DNA of 20,371 bases from Moraxella nonliquefaciens (GCF_001679005.1 NZ_LXTW01000001.1:1-20371); one strand, 5' to 3'. Positions 7,201-14,586 are shown, counted from the first letter of the stretch. Program-made: numbers and translations. The notes: generated from the letters alone by a model not told the origin.

Positions 7201-7646
7201 CCCTAAATAGCGGTGCTGGCGATGACCTCCTATTTGGTCAAGATGGTAACGACACCCTAGACGGTGGCAACGGTAATGACATCTTAAATGGTGGTGCTGG
7301 CGATGATTATTTGCAAGGAGGTGCAGGAGCGGACACTTTTGTGTTCTCTTTGGACGTGGATTTGGTGGTAGATGTTAGCCAGATTGGATTTGATAAAATT
7401 GCTGATTTTGATCTAAAGCAAGGAGATAAGATTGATCTAACAGGACTTTTTGCTGACAAATCAATCATGGACAATTTTGGTGATTATATTCATTTTGAAA
7501 AATCAGGTATCAACAATATTACGATGACGATTGATATTGATGGTAAGGATGAGATGTTTGAAAAAATAGCAATCGCTGATATATATTCAAATAACATCGA
7601 TGGTGTGTTGAACCAACTCAATCAGGGTGAAGGTTTGATTTTGTAA
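4287..7646 (+). CDS. FrpC-like self-processing RTX protein
   Basis: The 1119-aa product is probably exported by a type I system, which is not in the window. AAGGAG at 4274-4279, seven bases upstream, supports the ATG. Residues 1-150 are Gly/Ala-rich with hydrophobic stretches near 44-62, 72-92 and 115-152, possibly membrane-inserting. Residues 200-290 are charged helices. Asp301-Pro302 lies in FHYFYDPIVLDLDGDGIET, the hallmark cut site of FrpC-type proteins. The self-processing module spans about 302-478, with Asp-rich calcium loops (DRNGDGVINDGREVFGD; DLDSDGNGKI). In Neisseria FrpC this module cuts after Asp and joins the freed Asp to a lysine of another protein. LPNLQGSGRVR near 489 is typical of large RTX proteins. 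GGxGxDxLx-type repeats lie at about 757-812 and 929-1018, with an RTX-associated domain between them. The C-terminus (VLNQLNQGEGLIL) fits an uncleaved secretion signal. The target of the N-terminal module is unknown. Confidence 0.9.
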   Translation: MTTKLITEAVEQAIKAAGGAGGVAGNGINIKTLLDKVEGGDGVGVGAATAAIAAGIAGTAYTIVDKVPESKWSKGLMGGLGVVAGGALAVGDYQSMKDSYAENGEINLKDALSFAGNALAVAAGIALIANPVGATVAALTVGSVAFAGASLAVDKETDLFNDDIKAKLNDIALGKSIQDFFDTQVQDAVDSMLKNKEKLGELVDKIKDEITNSENHSPTDLLEKLLTPIMKFGIGLSEKGDELSEEVDEVAEKAKEFFKDVWDKVADFEFPNPFDNLPDDLAEAFAKWAGINRSGFHYFYDPIVLDLDGDGIETIAYDKLKKAVFDHDGDGIAHATGWVKKDDGILVLDRNGDGVINDGREVFGDSTILSTGETAKHGYEALADLDSDGNGKINADDTKFDELRVWRDLDSDGVSDVGELFGLHELGISALNLDYQDVDKNLTGGNKLTQLGSYEKHDGKTGVMGDVNFNFHGVYTKHLDGVKNTDDRLPNLQGSGRVRSLSEAMTLSSELRNIVVNYLNAKSKEEQLSMMDGLLKAWAKTDPDYQDYEKPIFLSIRSSSSQKGAVGIAGSGGATIIDTMGMAEFDKIKYKIGVIDSFMSTKTDNMFYANVKDFEKTTKIINDTYDKLIKSVYSGLYPQTVQNRYGDLIDIVVDVKDGNILFGLDINRLVSDFKARLDVGGQTAMSAFGDIMEYFAYLQVQTQPNIVGRDKLVNLIEHVVSSVPKHELDGWINGIDFKIDRELPIKMGDAQDNHLNGGAVFAGAGNDRLTGTKNSDLLFGQDGNDTLDGGNGDDILNGGAGDDYLSNSGHKNGNDTYIFSGDYGNDVIYEYDWNTENRHQDTIRFTDVNLSAVQVLLKGQDLILKTSDSNSVTIQNFQYGDSYHIENFEFADQTVSLAELMATKVAAYHGTDNNDNHNIAQWKSQSIAHLGAGNDVFNATGGKTEVYGQDGNDRVTTGTGNDVLDGDNGNDTLNSGAGDDLLFGQDGNDTLDGGNGNDILNGGAGDDYLQGGAGADTFVFSLDVDLVVDVSQIGFDKIADFDLKQGDKIDLTGLFADKSIMDNFGDYIHFEKSGINNITMTIDIDGKDEMFEKIAIADIYSNNIDGVLNQLNQGEGLIL
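5097..5273 (+). repeat. Shared Asp-Pro junction block, copy 3 (in the full-length gene)
   Basis: This stretch is identical to 3238-3414, and 5115-5219 is identical to 235-339. All three copies are in the same orientation and the same reading frame. Recombination between any two would therefore join a different N-terminal module to the processing and secretion half without a frameshift. Confidence 0.92.
6611..6700 (+). repeat. 90-bp direct repeat inside RTX region, copy 1
   Basis: The block matches 7223-7312 with a single difference (G at 6663, A at 7275). It codes for SDLLFGQDGNDTLDGGNGDD followed by ILNGGAGDDYL, about three RTX nonapeptide units. The spacing between copies is 612 bases, which is 204 codons exactly. 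Confidence 0.9.
7223..7312 (+). repeat. 90-bp direct repeat inside RTX region, copy 2
   Basis: This is the second copy of the block at 6611-6700. It codes for DDLLFGQDGNDTLDGGNGND plus ILNGGAGDDYL. Near-identity at the DNA level in a repeat family that usually drifts suggests a recent internal duplication or conversion. Confidence 0.9.
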
Positions 7647-7650
7647 AGTA

Positions 7651-7693
7651 ATCATAAAAATAAGGCATCATCAAATGCCTTATTTTTTATGAT
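7651..7693. terminator. Bidirectional intrinsic terminator after RTX gene
   Basis: ATCATAAAAATAAGGCAT (7651-7668) pairs with ATGCCTTATTTTTTATGAT (7675-7693), with one bulged base and a six-base loop. The stem is flanked by A-run and T-run, so it can stop transcription from the RTX gene and from the reverse-strand pseudogene that ends at 7703. Confidence 0.8.
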
Positions 7694-7702
7694 TAAAGCG
7701 AA

Positions 7703-8312
7703 TTATTCCATGCCATATTTTTGAGTAATGGTTTTTATCTCGCCATTTTTGACTAACTCATCAATGCCTTTATTGAGTGTTTGTGGTAGTTTGGTGTTAT
7801 TTTTATTGGCTAAAAAGTGCAGTTGGCTTTGTCAGAGCAGGGTGTGATTTTTTTTGCTTGCATCCCTGTTTATGTCTGATAAGGGGTTAGGGTGATACTT
7901 GCTAGTTTTGGGTTATCAGCAAAATAGAAGAATACAGGTATTTTGGCATAATAGGCATTGGGTGTACCGTATTTTGATGTGCACTTTTCGGTTTGGAAAA
8001 TGGCAGTGGTACCATATCGCTGATTCTAGAATCTAATTTTGGCAAAATAAGCTTTCAAATGTTGTTGGTTTAAATTGGATGTTAAGCTTTTTGTTTTTGG
8101 CAATGCAATACATCAGAATCAAAACCTGTAATGGCTCCTTTTTCATCAGAAAAATTAAAAGGTGCAACGTCTAAGATTGTTGCTATTGTTAATTTTTTAA
8201 CATTAGAGGTGTTTGTGTCAAAACTATTTGTCTCCGTGTTGGTAATGGATGTTTTAACCGACATTTTTATTTTTGCGTATGGCATTGGTATCGACAGACA
8301 GGTTAGTGGCAT
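7703..8312 (-). pseudogene. Decayed family 3 periplasmic solute-binding protein gene
   Basis: Read on the reverse strand, the start half gives VKKLTIATILDVAPFNFSDE, then KGAITGFDSDVLH. This is the mature N-terminal pattern of amino-acid ABC transporter binding proteins (SBP family 3). After about position 8110 the frame shifts by one base and continues AKNKKLNIQFKPTTFESLF, also typical. Stops and further shifts follow (8060-7830). The C-terminal end is readable as LPQTLNKGIDELVKNGEIKT, then ITQKYGME, and TAA lies at 7703-7705. The residues before the mature start (8312-8202) do not form a convincing signal peptide. At roughly 200 codons it is shorter than the usual 250-280, so deletions are likely besides frameshifts. 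No permease or ATPase partner remains. It shares the terminator at 7651-7693 with the RTX gene. Confidence 0.75.
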
Positions 8313-8583
8313 GGACGTTAAGGTGATTTGATGGTAGCGGTACTCTTCTTGGTACTAGAATGAGCAAATGACCAGTTTCGATTAAAAATTTAAAATAATG
8401 TTTTTTAAAATATAAATCTATTGAAATTTTAGATTGAAATAAATGTAAAAACATATGTTTTTTTCAAAAATTAAACCCTATTCACATTTTTAAAACCATT
8501 GTAACTTGTTATATTTTGCCAAATGGCGTAAACTATACGGTATTTATTTATGAAGCTGTCTTTGATTTTTTTGGGGCGGATTC
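8313..8583. other. AT-rich intergenic spacer
   Basis: Between the pseudogene and the sucA leader I see no gene in any frame. The DNA is strongly A/T-biased around 8385-8475, which could act as an UP-type element or simply be eroded sequence. A candidate promoter for sucA lies at 8506-8534. Confidence 0.6.
8506..8534 (+). promoter_or_regulatory. Candidate sigma-70 promoter for sucA
   Basis: TTGTTA (8506-8511) and TAAACT (8529-8534) are separated by 17 bases and preceded by A/T-rich DNA. The match to consensus is moderate. It would give a leader of about 150 bases before sucA, enough room for the small ORF at 8584. Confidence 0.4.
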
Positions 8584-8658
8584 ATGGATGAATTTAGCGT
8601 AAGCGATATGATTCTACCGACAGACGGCTTTTACCATGCTCATCATTCGCTGACCTAA
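8584..8658 (+). CDS. Possible 24-codon leader ORF before sucA
   Basis: ATG at 8584 opens a short frame, MDEFSVSDMILPTDGFYHAH followed by HSLT and TAA. The purine-rich GGGGCGGA is at 8573-8580, at good distance for a ribosome site. It ends 34 bases before sucA. No family is recognisable and its length allows chance. If translated, it could couple ribosome flow to sucA expression. Confidence 0.25.
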   Translation: MDEFSVSDMILPTDGFYHAHHSLT

Positions 8659-8692
8659 TGTAACAAATACATCAAACTTTCCTTAAAATGAT

Positions 8693-11554
8693 ATGGCGAA
8701 TATTATGACAAAAAGTAGCAAAGATACGGTCGCTTATCAAAGCACCGAACTTAGTGCAGATGGCGCTGCATATATAGAGGCGTTGTACGAGGATTATTTG
8801 GCAGATAAGTCAAGCGTGAGCATCGAGTGGCAAAAATACTTTGCTGATTATGAGCAAGCAGGCGATGCTCCACATAATGCCATCAAAGAGCAATTCTTGC
8901 TCCTAGCCCGTAACCAAACCAACGCTCGCCCCATACAGTCAGCAGGCACAGGCACAGGTGACTGCGACCCTAAACAGATGGCAGTGCAACAGCTGATCAG
9001 CGCCTATCGTCGCCGTGGACATCGTGTCGCAAACATTGACCCTTTGGGACTACAAAAACGTGATGGTGTTGATGATTTGAGCTTGGCGTATCATGGCTTG
9101 TCTAAGGCTGACCTTGACACGACATTCCCAACCACGCTCATGCACATCGGCAAAGAGTCGGCAACACTGCGTGAGATTATTGAGATTTGTGAACGCATCT
9201 ACTGTGGCAGTATTGGTTATGAGTATATGCACGTATTTAGTGCCACTGAGAAAAAATGGCTTGAAAAATACATTGAACAAAATCAAGGCTTTATCAAATT
9301 TGATAAAGATAAAAAGCTAGAAATCCTTGACCGTCTGACCGCCGCTGAGGGTTTGGAGAAGTACTTAGCTCGTAAATACACAGGCGTAAAACGCTTTGGT
9401 CTAGAAGGAGGCGAGAGCTTTATTCCTGCGGTACATGAGATGATTCAACGTGTGGGTACTTATGGGACCAAAGAGGTGGTCATTGGTATGGCTCATCGTG
9501 GACGCCTTAACCTGCTTGTTAATATCATGGGTAAAAACCCATCTGCCTTATTTGATGAATTTGATGGTAAAGTACAACCAACGGTTGGTTCAGGCGATGT
9601 TAAATACCATAATGGATTTAGCTCAAACATCATCACCAAAGGCGGTCAAATGCACCTTGCATTGGCATTTAACCCATCTCATTTGGAGATTGTCTCGCCT
9701 GTCATGTTGGGTTCGGTGCGTGCCAGACAAGCTCGTCGCAGTGGGGGTTATGGCTATGATATTGATAACAGTACAGTGTTGCCCATCGTGGTGCACGGCG
9801 ATGCTGCCTTTGCAGGACAAGGTGTTAATCAAGAAACCTTTCAAATGTCGCAAACCCGTGCCTACAAAACAGGTGGTACGGTGCATATCGTGATTAATAA
9901 TCAGGTAGGTTTTACCACTTCTCGCACCGATGATGCTCGTTCTACTGAATACTGTACAGACGTTGCCAAAATGGTACATGCTCCCATCTTGCATGTCAAT
10001 GGTGATGACCCAGAGGCGGTCGTGTTTGCCAGTCAGCTTGTGCTAGATTATAGAAAAGAGTTCGGTCGTGATGTTGTGCTTGATATTGTTTGTTATCGTC
10101 GCAATGGACACAACGAATCGGATGAGCCATCAGCAACCCAGCCACTTATGTATCAAGTCATTAAAAAATTGCCAACCACTCGCACCCAATACGCCCAAAA
10201 ATTGGCTGCCGAGGGTGTGCTAACTACCGAGCAAGCAAATGAGATTGATGATGCCTATCGTATCGCCCTAGATAATGGCGAGGATGTGGCTCACGGACTT
10301 GCCAAAGAGCCTGATGCCAGCCTGTTTGTAGATTGGTCGCCTTATGTTGGTCATGATTTGACCGATGATGTTCAAACAGGCGTGCCTGTGGATAAGCTCA
10401 AATCCTATGCAAAAGCCATGGCAAAAATGCCAGAGGGTTTTGAGTTGCAACGTCAAGTTGCCAAAGTAATAGAGCAACGTCTGGCCATGCAAACAGGACA
10501 AGAACCCATGAACTGGGGGGCTGCTGAGACACTGGCATACGCATCATTGGTTGATGAGGGGACATTGGTGCGTATCACAGGCGAGGATGTGGGTCGTGGG
10601 ACATTCTCACACCGTCATAGCGAGCTGTATAACCAAAAAGATGCCAGCCTGTATGTTCCATTACAGCACATTCGTGAAGGACAAGCCCGTTTTGCCACTT
10701 ATAATTCACTGCTGTCAGAGGAGGCGGTGCTTGCCTTTGAATACGGTTACTCTACCACTGTGCCAAATGCCCTGATTATATGGGAGGCTCAGTTTGGTGA
10801 TTTTGCCAATGGGGCTCAGGTGGTCATTGACCAATTTATCTCATCGGGTGAGACCAAATGGCAACGTCTGTCAGGTCTGACCATGCTCTTGCCACACGGT
10901 TTTGAGGGGCAAGGTCCTGAGCATTCATCGGCACGTTTGGAACGTTTTTTACAGCTTTGTGCTGAGGATAACATGCAAGTTATCACCCCAACGACCCCTG
11001 CACAGATTTTCCATGCTCTACGCCGTCAAGTGATACAAAAAACTCGTAAGCCACTGATTGTCATGTCACCCAAGTCGCTACTTCGTCATCCGCTGGCAAC
11101 ATCAACACTTGATGAGCTTGCTGATGGCAAATTTGAAAGTGTGTTGCCTGAGATTGATGGTGTTGATAACAGTCAAGTAACCCGCATGGTATTGTGTGGC
11201 GGTAAAGTTTATTATGAGCTTTTGGAGGCTCGTCGCAAGTTAGAGATTGACCACATTGCCATCGTGCGTATTGAACAGCTTTATCCGTTGCCAGAGATGC
11301 GTATTTTGGCAGAACTTGACAAATATCCAAACCTTAACGAGGTTATTTGGACACAAGAAGAACCACTTAACCAAGGTGCGTGGTACTATTTACTGCCAGA
11401 GTTATATCGCTTAACAGAGGGCAGGGTCAAACTGCTACCTGCATCAGGTCGTCCTGCGGCAGCGGCACCTGCCACAGGCTCACCAAAGATTCATATGGCA
11501 CAACAAAAAGCTCTGATTGCCCAAGGTTTGGGTGTAAGCGAAGAGCAACTATGA
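8693..11554 (+). CDS. sucA: 2-oxoglutarate dehydrogenase E1 component
   Basis: The 953-aa enzyme is the thiamine diphosphate-dependent E1 of the 2-oxoglutarate dehydrogenase complex. It decarboxylates 2-oxoglutarate and passes succinyl to the lipoyl arm of SucB in the cytoplasm. The N-terminus has the SucB-anchoring type sequence (YIEALYEDYLADKSSVSIEW, residues 28-47). Family motifs include GMAHRGRLN (265-273), FNPSHLEIV (327-335), HGDAAFAGQGVNQE (368-381) and INNQVGFTT (401-409), then CYRRNGHNESDEPS with cofactor-binding residues. The C-terminal transketolase-like half is complete (LLPHGFEGQGPEHSSARLER). Length is normal for the family (about 930-950). ATG at 8693 lacks a strong ribosome site, and an in-frame ATG at 8705 would remove four residues. 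It heads the suc cluster, and GC is clearly higher than in the flanking accessory DNA. Confidence 0.97.
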   Translation: MANIMTKSSKDTVAYQSTELSADGAAYIEALYEDYLADKSSVSIEWQKYFADYEQAGDAPHNAIKEQFLLLARNQTNARPIQSAGTGTGDCDPKQMAVQQLISAYRRRGHRVANIDPLGLQKRDGVDDLSLAYHGLSKADLDTTFPTTLMHIGKESATLREIIEICERIYCGSIGYEYMHVFSATEKKWLEKYIEQNQGFIKFDKDKKLEILDRLTAAEGLEKYLARKYTGVKRFGLEGGESFIPAVHEMIQRVGTYGTKEVVIGMAHRGRLNLLVNIMGKNPSALFDEFDGKVQPTVGSGDVKYHNGFSSNIITKGGQMHLALAFNPSHLEIVSPVMLGSVRARQARRSGGYGYDIDNSTVLPIVVHGDAAFAGQGVNQETFQMSQTRAYKTGGTVHIVINNQVGFTTSRTDDARSTEYCTDVAKMVHAPILHVNGDDPEAVVFASQLVLDYRKEFGRDVVLDIVCYRRNGHNESDEPSATQPLMYQVIKKLPTTRTQYAQKLAAEGVLTTEQANEIDDAYRIALDNGEDVAHGLAKEPDASLFVDWSPYVGHDLTDDVQTGVPVDKLKSYAKAMAKMPEGFELQRQVAKVIEQRLAMQTGQEPMNWGAAETLAYASLVDEGTLVRITGEDVGRGTFSHRHSELYNQKDASLYVPLQHIREGQARFATYNSLLSEEAVLAFEYGYSTTVPNALIIWEAQFGDFANGAQVVIDQFISSGETKWQRLSGLTMLLPHGFEGQGPEHSSARLERFLQLCAEDNMQVITPTTPAQIFHALRRQVIQKTRKPLIVMSPKSLLRHPLATSTLDELADGKFESVLPEIDGVDNSQVTRMVLCGGKVYYELLEARRKLEIDHIAIVRIEQLYPLPEMRILAELDKYPNLNEVIWTQEEPLNQGAWYYLLPELYRLTEGRVKLLPASGRPAAAAPATGSPKIHMAQQKALIAQGLGVSEEQL

Positions 11555-11560
11555 GTGGCA

Positions 11561-11589
11561 AGATGAACTCATAAGCTATGGGTTCATCT
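11561..11589 (+). other. Hairpin in sucA-sucB gap
   Basis: AGATGAACTCAT (11561-11572) pairs with ATGGGTTCATCT (11578-11589) around a five-base loop, with one G-T wobble. No T-run follows, so it looks more like an mRNA processing or stability element between the two cistrons than a terminator. Two copies of ACTGCAAATT follow at 11626-11645. Confidence 0.6.
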
Positions 11590-11663
11590 GACTGTTAACT
11601 TTACTGATTTATTAGCTTTATTAAAACTGCAAATTACTGCAAATTAATCCTTAGGAGTTTATC

Positions 11664-12902
11664 ATGGCTGACATTAAAGCCCCCGTATTTCCAGAGTCGG
11701 TACAAGACGGTACCATCGTAGAGTGGCATGTTGCTGAGGGTGATCAAGTTGCCCGAGACCAACTGCTTGCTGAGATTGAGACTGATAAAGTTGTTTTAGA
11801 AGTCGTTGCCCCTGATGATGGTGTGATTGTTAGTATCGCCAAAGGTGTGGACAGCACCGTATTATCCGCCGAGGTCATCGCCACTTTCGAGGCGGGTGCA
11901 ACTGCCACGCCAAAGACCAAAAGTGATGAATTGTCAAAAGATGATGAATTGTCAAAAGATGAAGCTGACAAAGGCACAACCATTGACCCGGCAAGCGTTG
12001 CTGCCCCCATACAGCCAAAAGATGATGCAGAGGGTGACTTTAAAGACCAAAGTCCAGCGGTTCGTAAAGCTGCCAAAGAAACAGGCGTAAACCCAGCAGA
12101 CGTACAAGGCTCGGGTCGTGGTGGTCGTGTTACCAAATCTGACATGATTAACCCCACTCTAAAAGGCGACAACGGTCAAGTCATCGCTACTGCCATCGGT
12201 CAGCGTATTGAAAAACGTGAGCCAATGACACGCTTACGTAAGCGTATCGCCGAGCGTCTATTGTCTGCCACCCAAGAAACCGCCATGCTTACCACGTTTA
12301 ACGAGGTAAACATGAAACCACTTATGGACTTGCGTACTAAATATAAAGACCAATTTGAAAAACGCCATGGCGTAAAACTGGGCTTTATGTCGTTATTTGT
12401 CAAAGCAGCCACCGAAGCCTTAAAGCGTTTTCCTGCGGTCAACGCATCCATTGATGGTGAGGACATTGTCTATCATGGCTACTATGATGTGGGCGTGGCG
12501 GTGTCAAGCGATCGTGGTTTGGTTGTGCCTGTTTTGCGAGATACTGATGGGATGGGTTTGGCTGACATTGAAAGCGGTATCCGTGATTATGCCACCAAAG
12601 CTCGTGAAGGCAAATTGTCTATTGAGGAGATGACTGGCGGTACATTTACCATCACCAATGGCGGTGTGTTCGGTTCGCTACTATCTACCCCAATCATCAA
12701 CCCGCCACAAACTGCCATCTTAGGCATGCATGCCATTAACGAGCGTCCTATGGCGGTTAATGGTCAAGTGGTTATCTTGCCAATGATGTATCTTGCTTTA
12801 TCTTATGATCATCGTTTGATTGATGGTAAAGATGCGGTTCAATTTTTGGTAACCATCAAAGAGCTGATTGAAGACCCAGCACGTCTGATTTTGGATTTGT
12901 GA
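11664..12902 (+). CDS. sucB: Dihydrolipoyllysine succinyltransferase (E2 of 2-oxoglutarate dehydrogenase)
   Basis: The 412-aa E2 core transfers the succinyl group from its lipoyl arm to CoA. A single lipoyl domain (residues 2-77) carries the lipoylated Lys42 in EIETDKV. A flexible linker (80-125) includes the tandem duplication at 11925-11960. The peripheral E1/E3-binding domain is at 130-161 (SPAVRKAAKETGVNPADVQG). The catalytic acyltransferase domain follows, with the active-site pattern YDHRLIDGKDAV, giving His383 and Asp387. AGGAG at 11653-11657, six bases upstream, fixes the start. The one-lipoyl-domain design and the position next to sucA favour the succinyl over the acetyl enzyme. The length is typical (about 400). 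Confidence 0.97.
   Translation: MADIKAPVFPESVQDGTIVEWHVAEGDQVARDQLLAEIETDKVVLEVVAPDDGVIVSIAKGVDSTVLSAEVIATFEAGATATPKTKSDELSKDDELSKDEADKGTTIDPASVAAPIQPKDDAEGDFKDQSPAVRKAAKETGVNPADVQGSGRGGRVTKSDMINPTLKGDNGQVIATAIGQRIEKREPMTRLRKRIAERLLSATQETAMLTTFNEVNMKPLMDLRTKYKDQFEKRHGVKLGFMSLFVKAATEALKRFPAVNASIDGEDIVYHGYYDVGVAVSSDRGLVVPVLRDTDGMGLADIESGIRDYATKAREGKLSIEEMTGGTFTITNGGVFGSLLSTPIINPPQTAILGMHAINERPMAVNGQVVILPMMYLALSYDHRLIDGKDAVQFLVTIKELIEDPARLILDL
11925..11960 (+). repeat. 18-bp tandem duplication in sucB linker
   Basis: GATGAATTGTCAAAAGAT occurs twice in direct succession and codes for DELSKD-DELSKD. It lies in the disordered linker between the lipoyl and E3-binding domains, where length change is tolerated. 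Unit copy number may differ between strains. Confidence 0.9.
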
Positions 12903-12909
12903 TGTATTT

Positions 12910-12943
12910 ATGCCTATGCTTAAAAGGTAGGCATTTTATTTTT
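12910..12943 (+). terminator. Intrinsic terminator or attenuator between sucB and lpdA
   Basis: ATGCCTA (12910-12916) pairs with TAGGCAT (12928-12934), followed by TTTATTTTT. It looks like a modest factor-independent terminator. Since lpdA follows at once, it would lower read-through rather than end the operon, or else lpdA has its own promoter. Confidence 0.6.
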
Positions 12944-12968
12944 AAAAGATTTTACTTTAAAAGAGAGT

Positions 12969-14420
12969 ATGACCATGAAAAATTCATATGATTTGGTAGT
13001 AATCGGTGGTGGGCCCGGTGGCTATGAAGCTGCCATTCGTGCAGCCCAGCTTGGGTTAAGCACCGCTTGTATTGAAAAACGCATTCATAAAGGCGAACCT
13101 GCTCTTGGCGGTACTTGCCTAAATGTGGGCTGTATTCCGTCAAAAGCCTTACTTGACAGCTCACACCGCTATGAAGCAACTCGCCATGAGCTTGGTGAAC
13201 ATGGTATCACCACAGGCGATGTGGGTATTGATGTATCAAAAATGCTAGAACGCAAAGACAGTATTGTCAAAGGCTTGACCGCAGGTGTGGCAGGTCTATT
13301 AAAAGGCAATGGCGTGGACTGGCTACAAGGCACAGGTACACTGCTTGACGGCAAATCAGCCGAAAAACAAGTCAAATTTACCGCTCATGACGGCACCGAG
13401 ACCACCATTACTGCCAAATATGTGATTTTGGCGGCAGGTTCTGTGCCAATTGAAATCCCAGTTGCCAAAACTGATGGCGAGTTTATCGTGGACAGTACTG
13501 GTGCCTTAGAATTTAGTGAAGCCCCAAAACGTCTTGGTGTTATCGGTGCTGGTGTGATTGGTTTGGAGCTTGGCTCGGTATGGCGTCGCTTGGGTTCAGA
13601 AGTGGTTGTTTATGAAGCCATGCCAGAATTTTTGGCAGTCGCTGACAAAGACATTGCCAAAGAAGCAGGTAAACTGCTCAAAAAACAAGGTCTTGACATT
13701 CGTGTGGATACCAAAGTGACGGGTGCTGAGGTGGTGGGTGGCGAAGTAGTTGTAACTACTGATGTCAAAGGCGAAACCAAAACCGAAACCTTTGACAAGC
13801 TTATCGTCTGCGTGGGCCGCCGTGCATATAGCGAAGGCTTATTGGCTGACGGCTGTGGCATTGAGCTGACCGAGCGTGGCTTGGTGGCGGTAGATGACCA
13901 ATGTAAAACCAACCTAGACGGCGTTTATGCCATTGGTGATTTGGTTCGTGGCCCAATGCTTGCCCACAAAGCGATGGAAGAGGGCATGATGGCAGTAGAA
14001 CGCATTCATGGTGAAAAAGCTCAGGTAAACTATGACACCATCATCAGTGTGATTTATACACATCCTGAGATTGCATGGGTAGGTTTGACCGAAGAGCAAG
14101 CAAAAGCCCGTGGACACGAGGTTAAAACAGGTTCATTTAACCTATCTGCCAACGGTCGTGCCTTAGCCCAAGGTGAGGGTGTGGGCGTGATTAAAGTGGT
14201 GGCAGATGCTAAGACTGACCGTCTGCTAGGCTTACACATGGTAGGTGTGGGTGCTGGCGACATCGTCCACCAAGGCATGATTGCCCTTGAATTTGTGTCA
14301 AGTGTAGAAGACCTACAGCTTATGACATTCGCTCACCCAACCGTATCAGAAGCGGTGCATGAGGCGGTATTGTCAGCAGACGGTCGAGCTATTCATGCGA
14401 TTCAGCGTAAGAAGCGTTGA
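12969..14420 (+). CDS. lpdA: Dihydrolipoyl dehydrogenase (E3)
   Basis: The 483-aa flavoprotein reoxidises the dihydrolipoyl arm of the E2 with NAD+. It serves 2-oxoglutarate dehydrogenase here and possibly other complexes. The FAD-binding motif VIGGGPGGYEAA is at residues 11-22. The redox disulfide is GGTCLNVGCIPSK, with Cys50 and Cys55. The NAD-binding motif is GVIGAGVIGLELGSVWRRLG and the second FAD motif is GVYAIGDLV. The dimer-interface catalytic pair is in AHPTVSEAVHEA (His456, Glu461). Length is usual for the family (about 475). The start at 12969 has a purine-rich AAGAGAG upstream, and ATG at 12975 is also possible. Position directly after sucB supports lpd of the succinyl-forming complex. 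Confidence 0.97.
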   Translation: MTMKNSYDLVVIGGGPGGYEAAIRAAQLGLSTACIEKRIHKGEPALGGTCLNVGCIPSKALLDSSHRYEATRHELGEHGITTGDVGIDVSKMLERKDSIVKGLTAGVAGLLKGNGVDWLQGTGTLLDGKSAEKQVKFTAHDGTETTITAKYVILAAGSVPIEIPVAKTDGEFIVDSTGALEFSEAPKRLGVIGAGVIGLELGSVWRRLGSEVVVYEAMPEFLAVADKDIAKEAGKLLKKQGLDIRVDTKVTGAEVVGGEVVVTTDVKGETKTETFDKLIVCVGRRAYSEGLLADGCGIELTERGLVAVDDQCKTNLDGVYAIGDLVRGPMLAHKAMEEGMMAVERIHGEKAQVNYDTIISVIYTHPEIAWVGLTEEQAKARGHEVKTGSFNLSANGRALAQGEGVGVIKVVADAKTDRLLGLHMVGVGAGDIVHQGMIALEFVSSVEDLQLMTFAHPTVSEAVHEAVLSADGRAIHAIQRKKR

Positions 14421-14430
14421 TTGACACTAA

Positions 14431-14457
14431 GCAAAACGCTCTTTTGGAGCGTTTTGC
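14431..14457. terminator. Strong hairpin after lpdA
   Basis: GCAAAACGCTC (14431-14441) and GAGCGTTTTGC (14447-14457) form a perfect 11-bp stem with loop TTTTG, eleven bases past the lpdA stop. The following sequence (AGAATTATATC) is A/T-rich but has no long T-run. It most likely ends the suc transcript. Confidence 0.7.
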
Positions 14458-14586
14458 AGAATTATATCAATAGATATCAGTTTGAATTAAAGACAAAAGT
14501 CAAATCGTGACAAATTTATGATGTGACTTCGGAATTGTTGGGTGTAATTATAGTTGGGCTAAATCCCCAATTTATGATTCTATTGT

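Noticed and set aside
8131..8331. A 66-codon + strand frame upstream of sucA
   Set aside because: It lies opposite the readable solute-binding protein remnant on the reverse strand, which explains the open frame.
14537..14575. Possible fourth copy of the REP-like repeat (GTTGGGTGT...TTGGGCTAAATCCCCAA)
   Set aside because: Only the first nine bases match the repeat, the rest diverges, and the inverted arm is missing.
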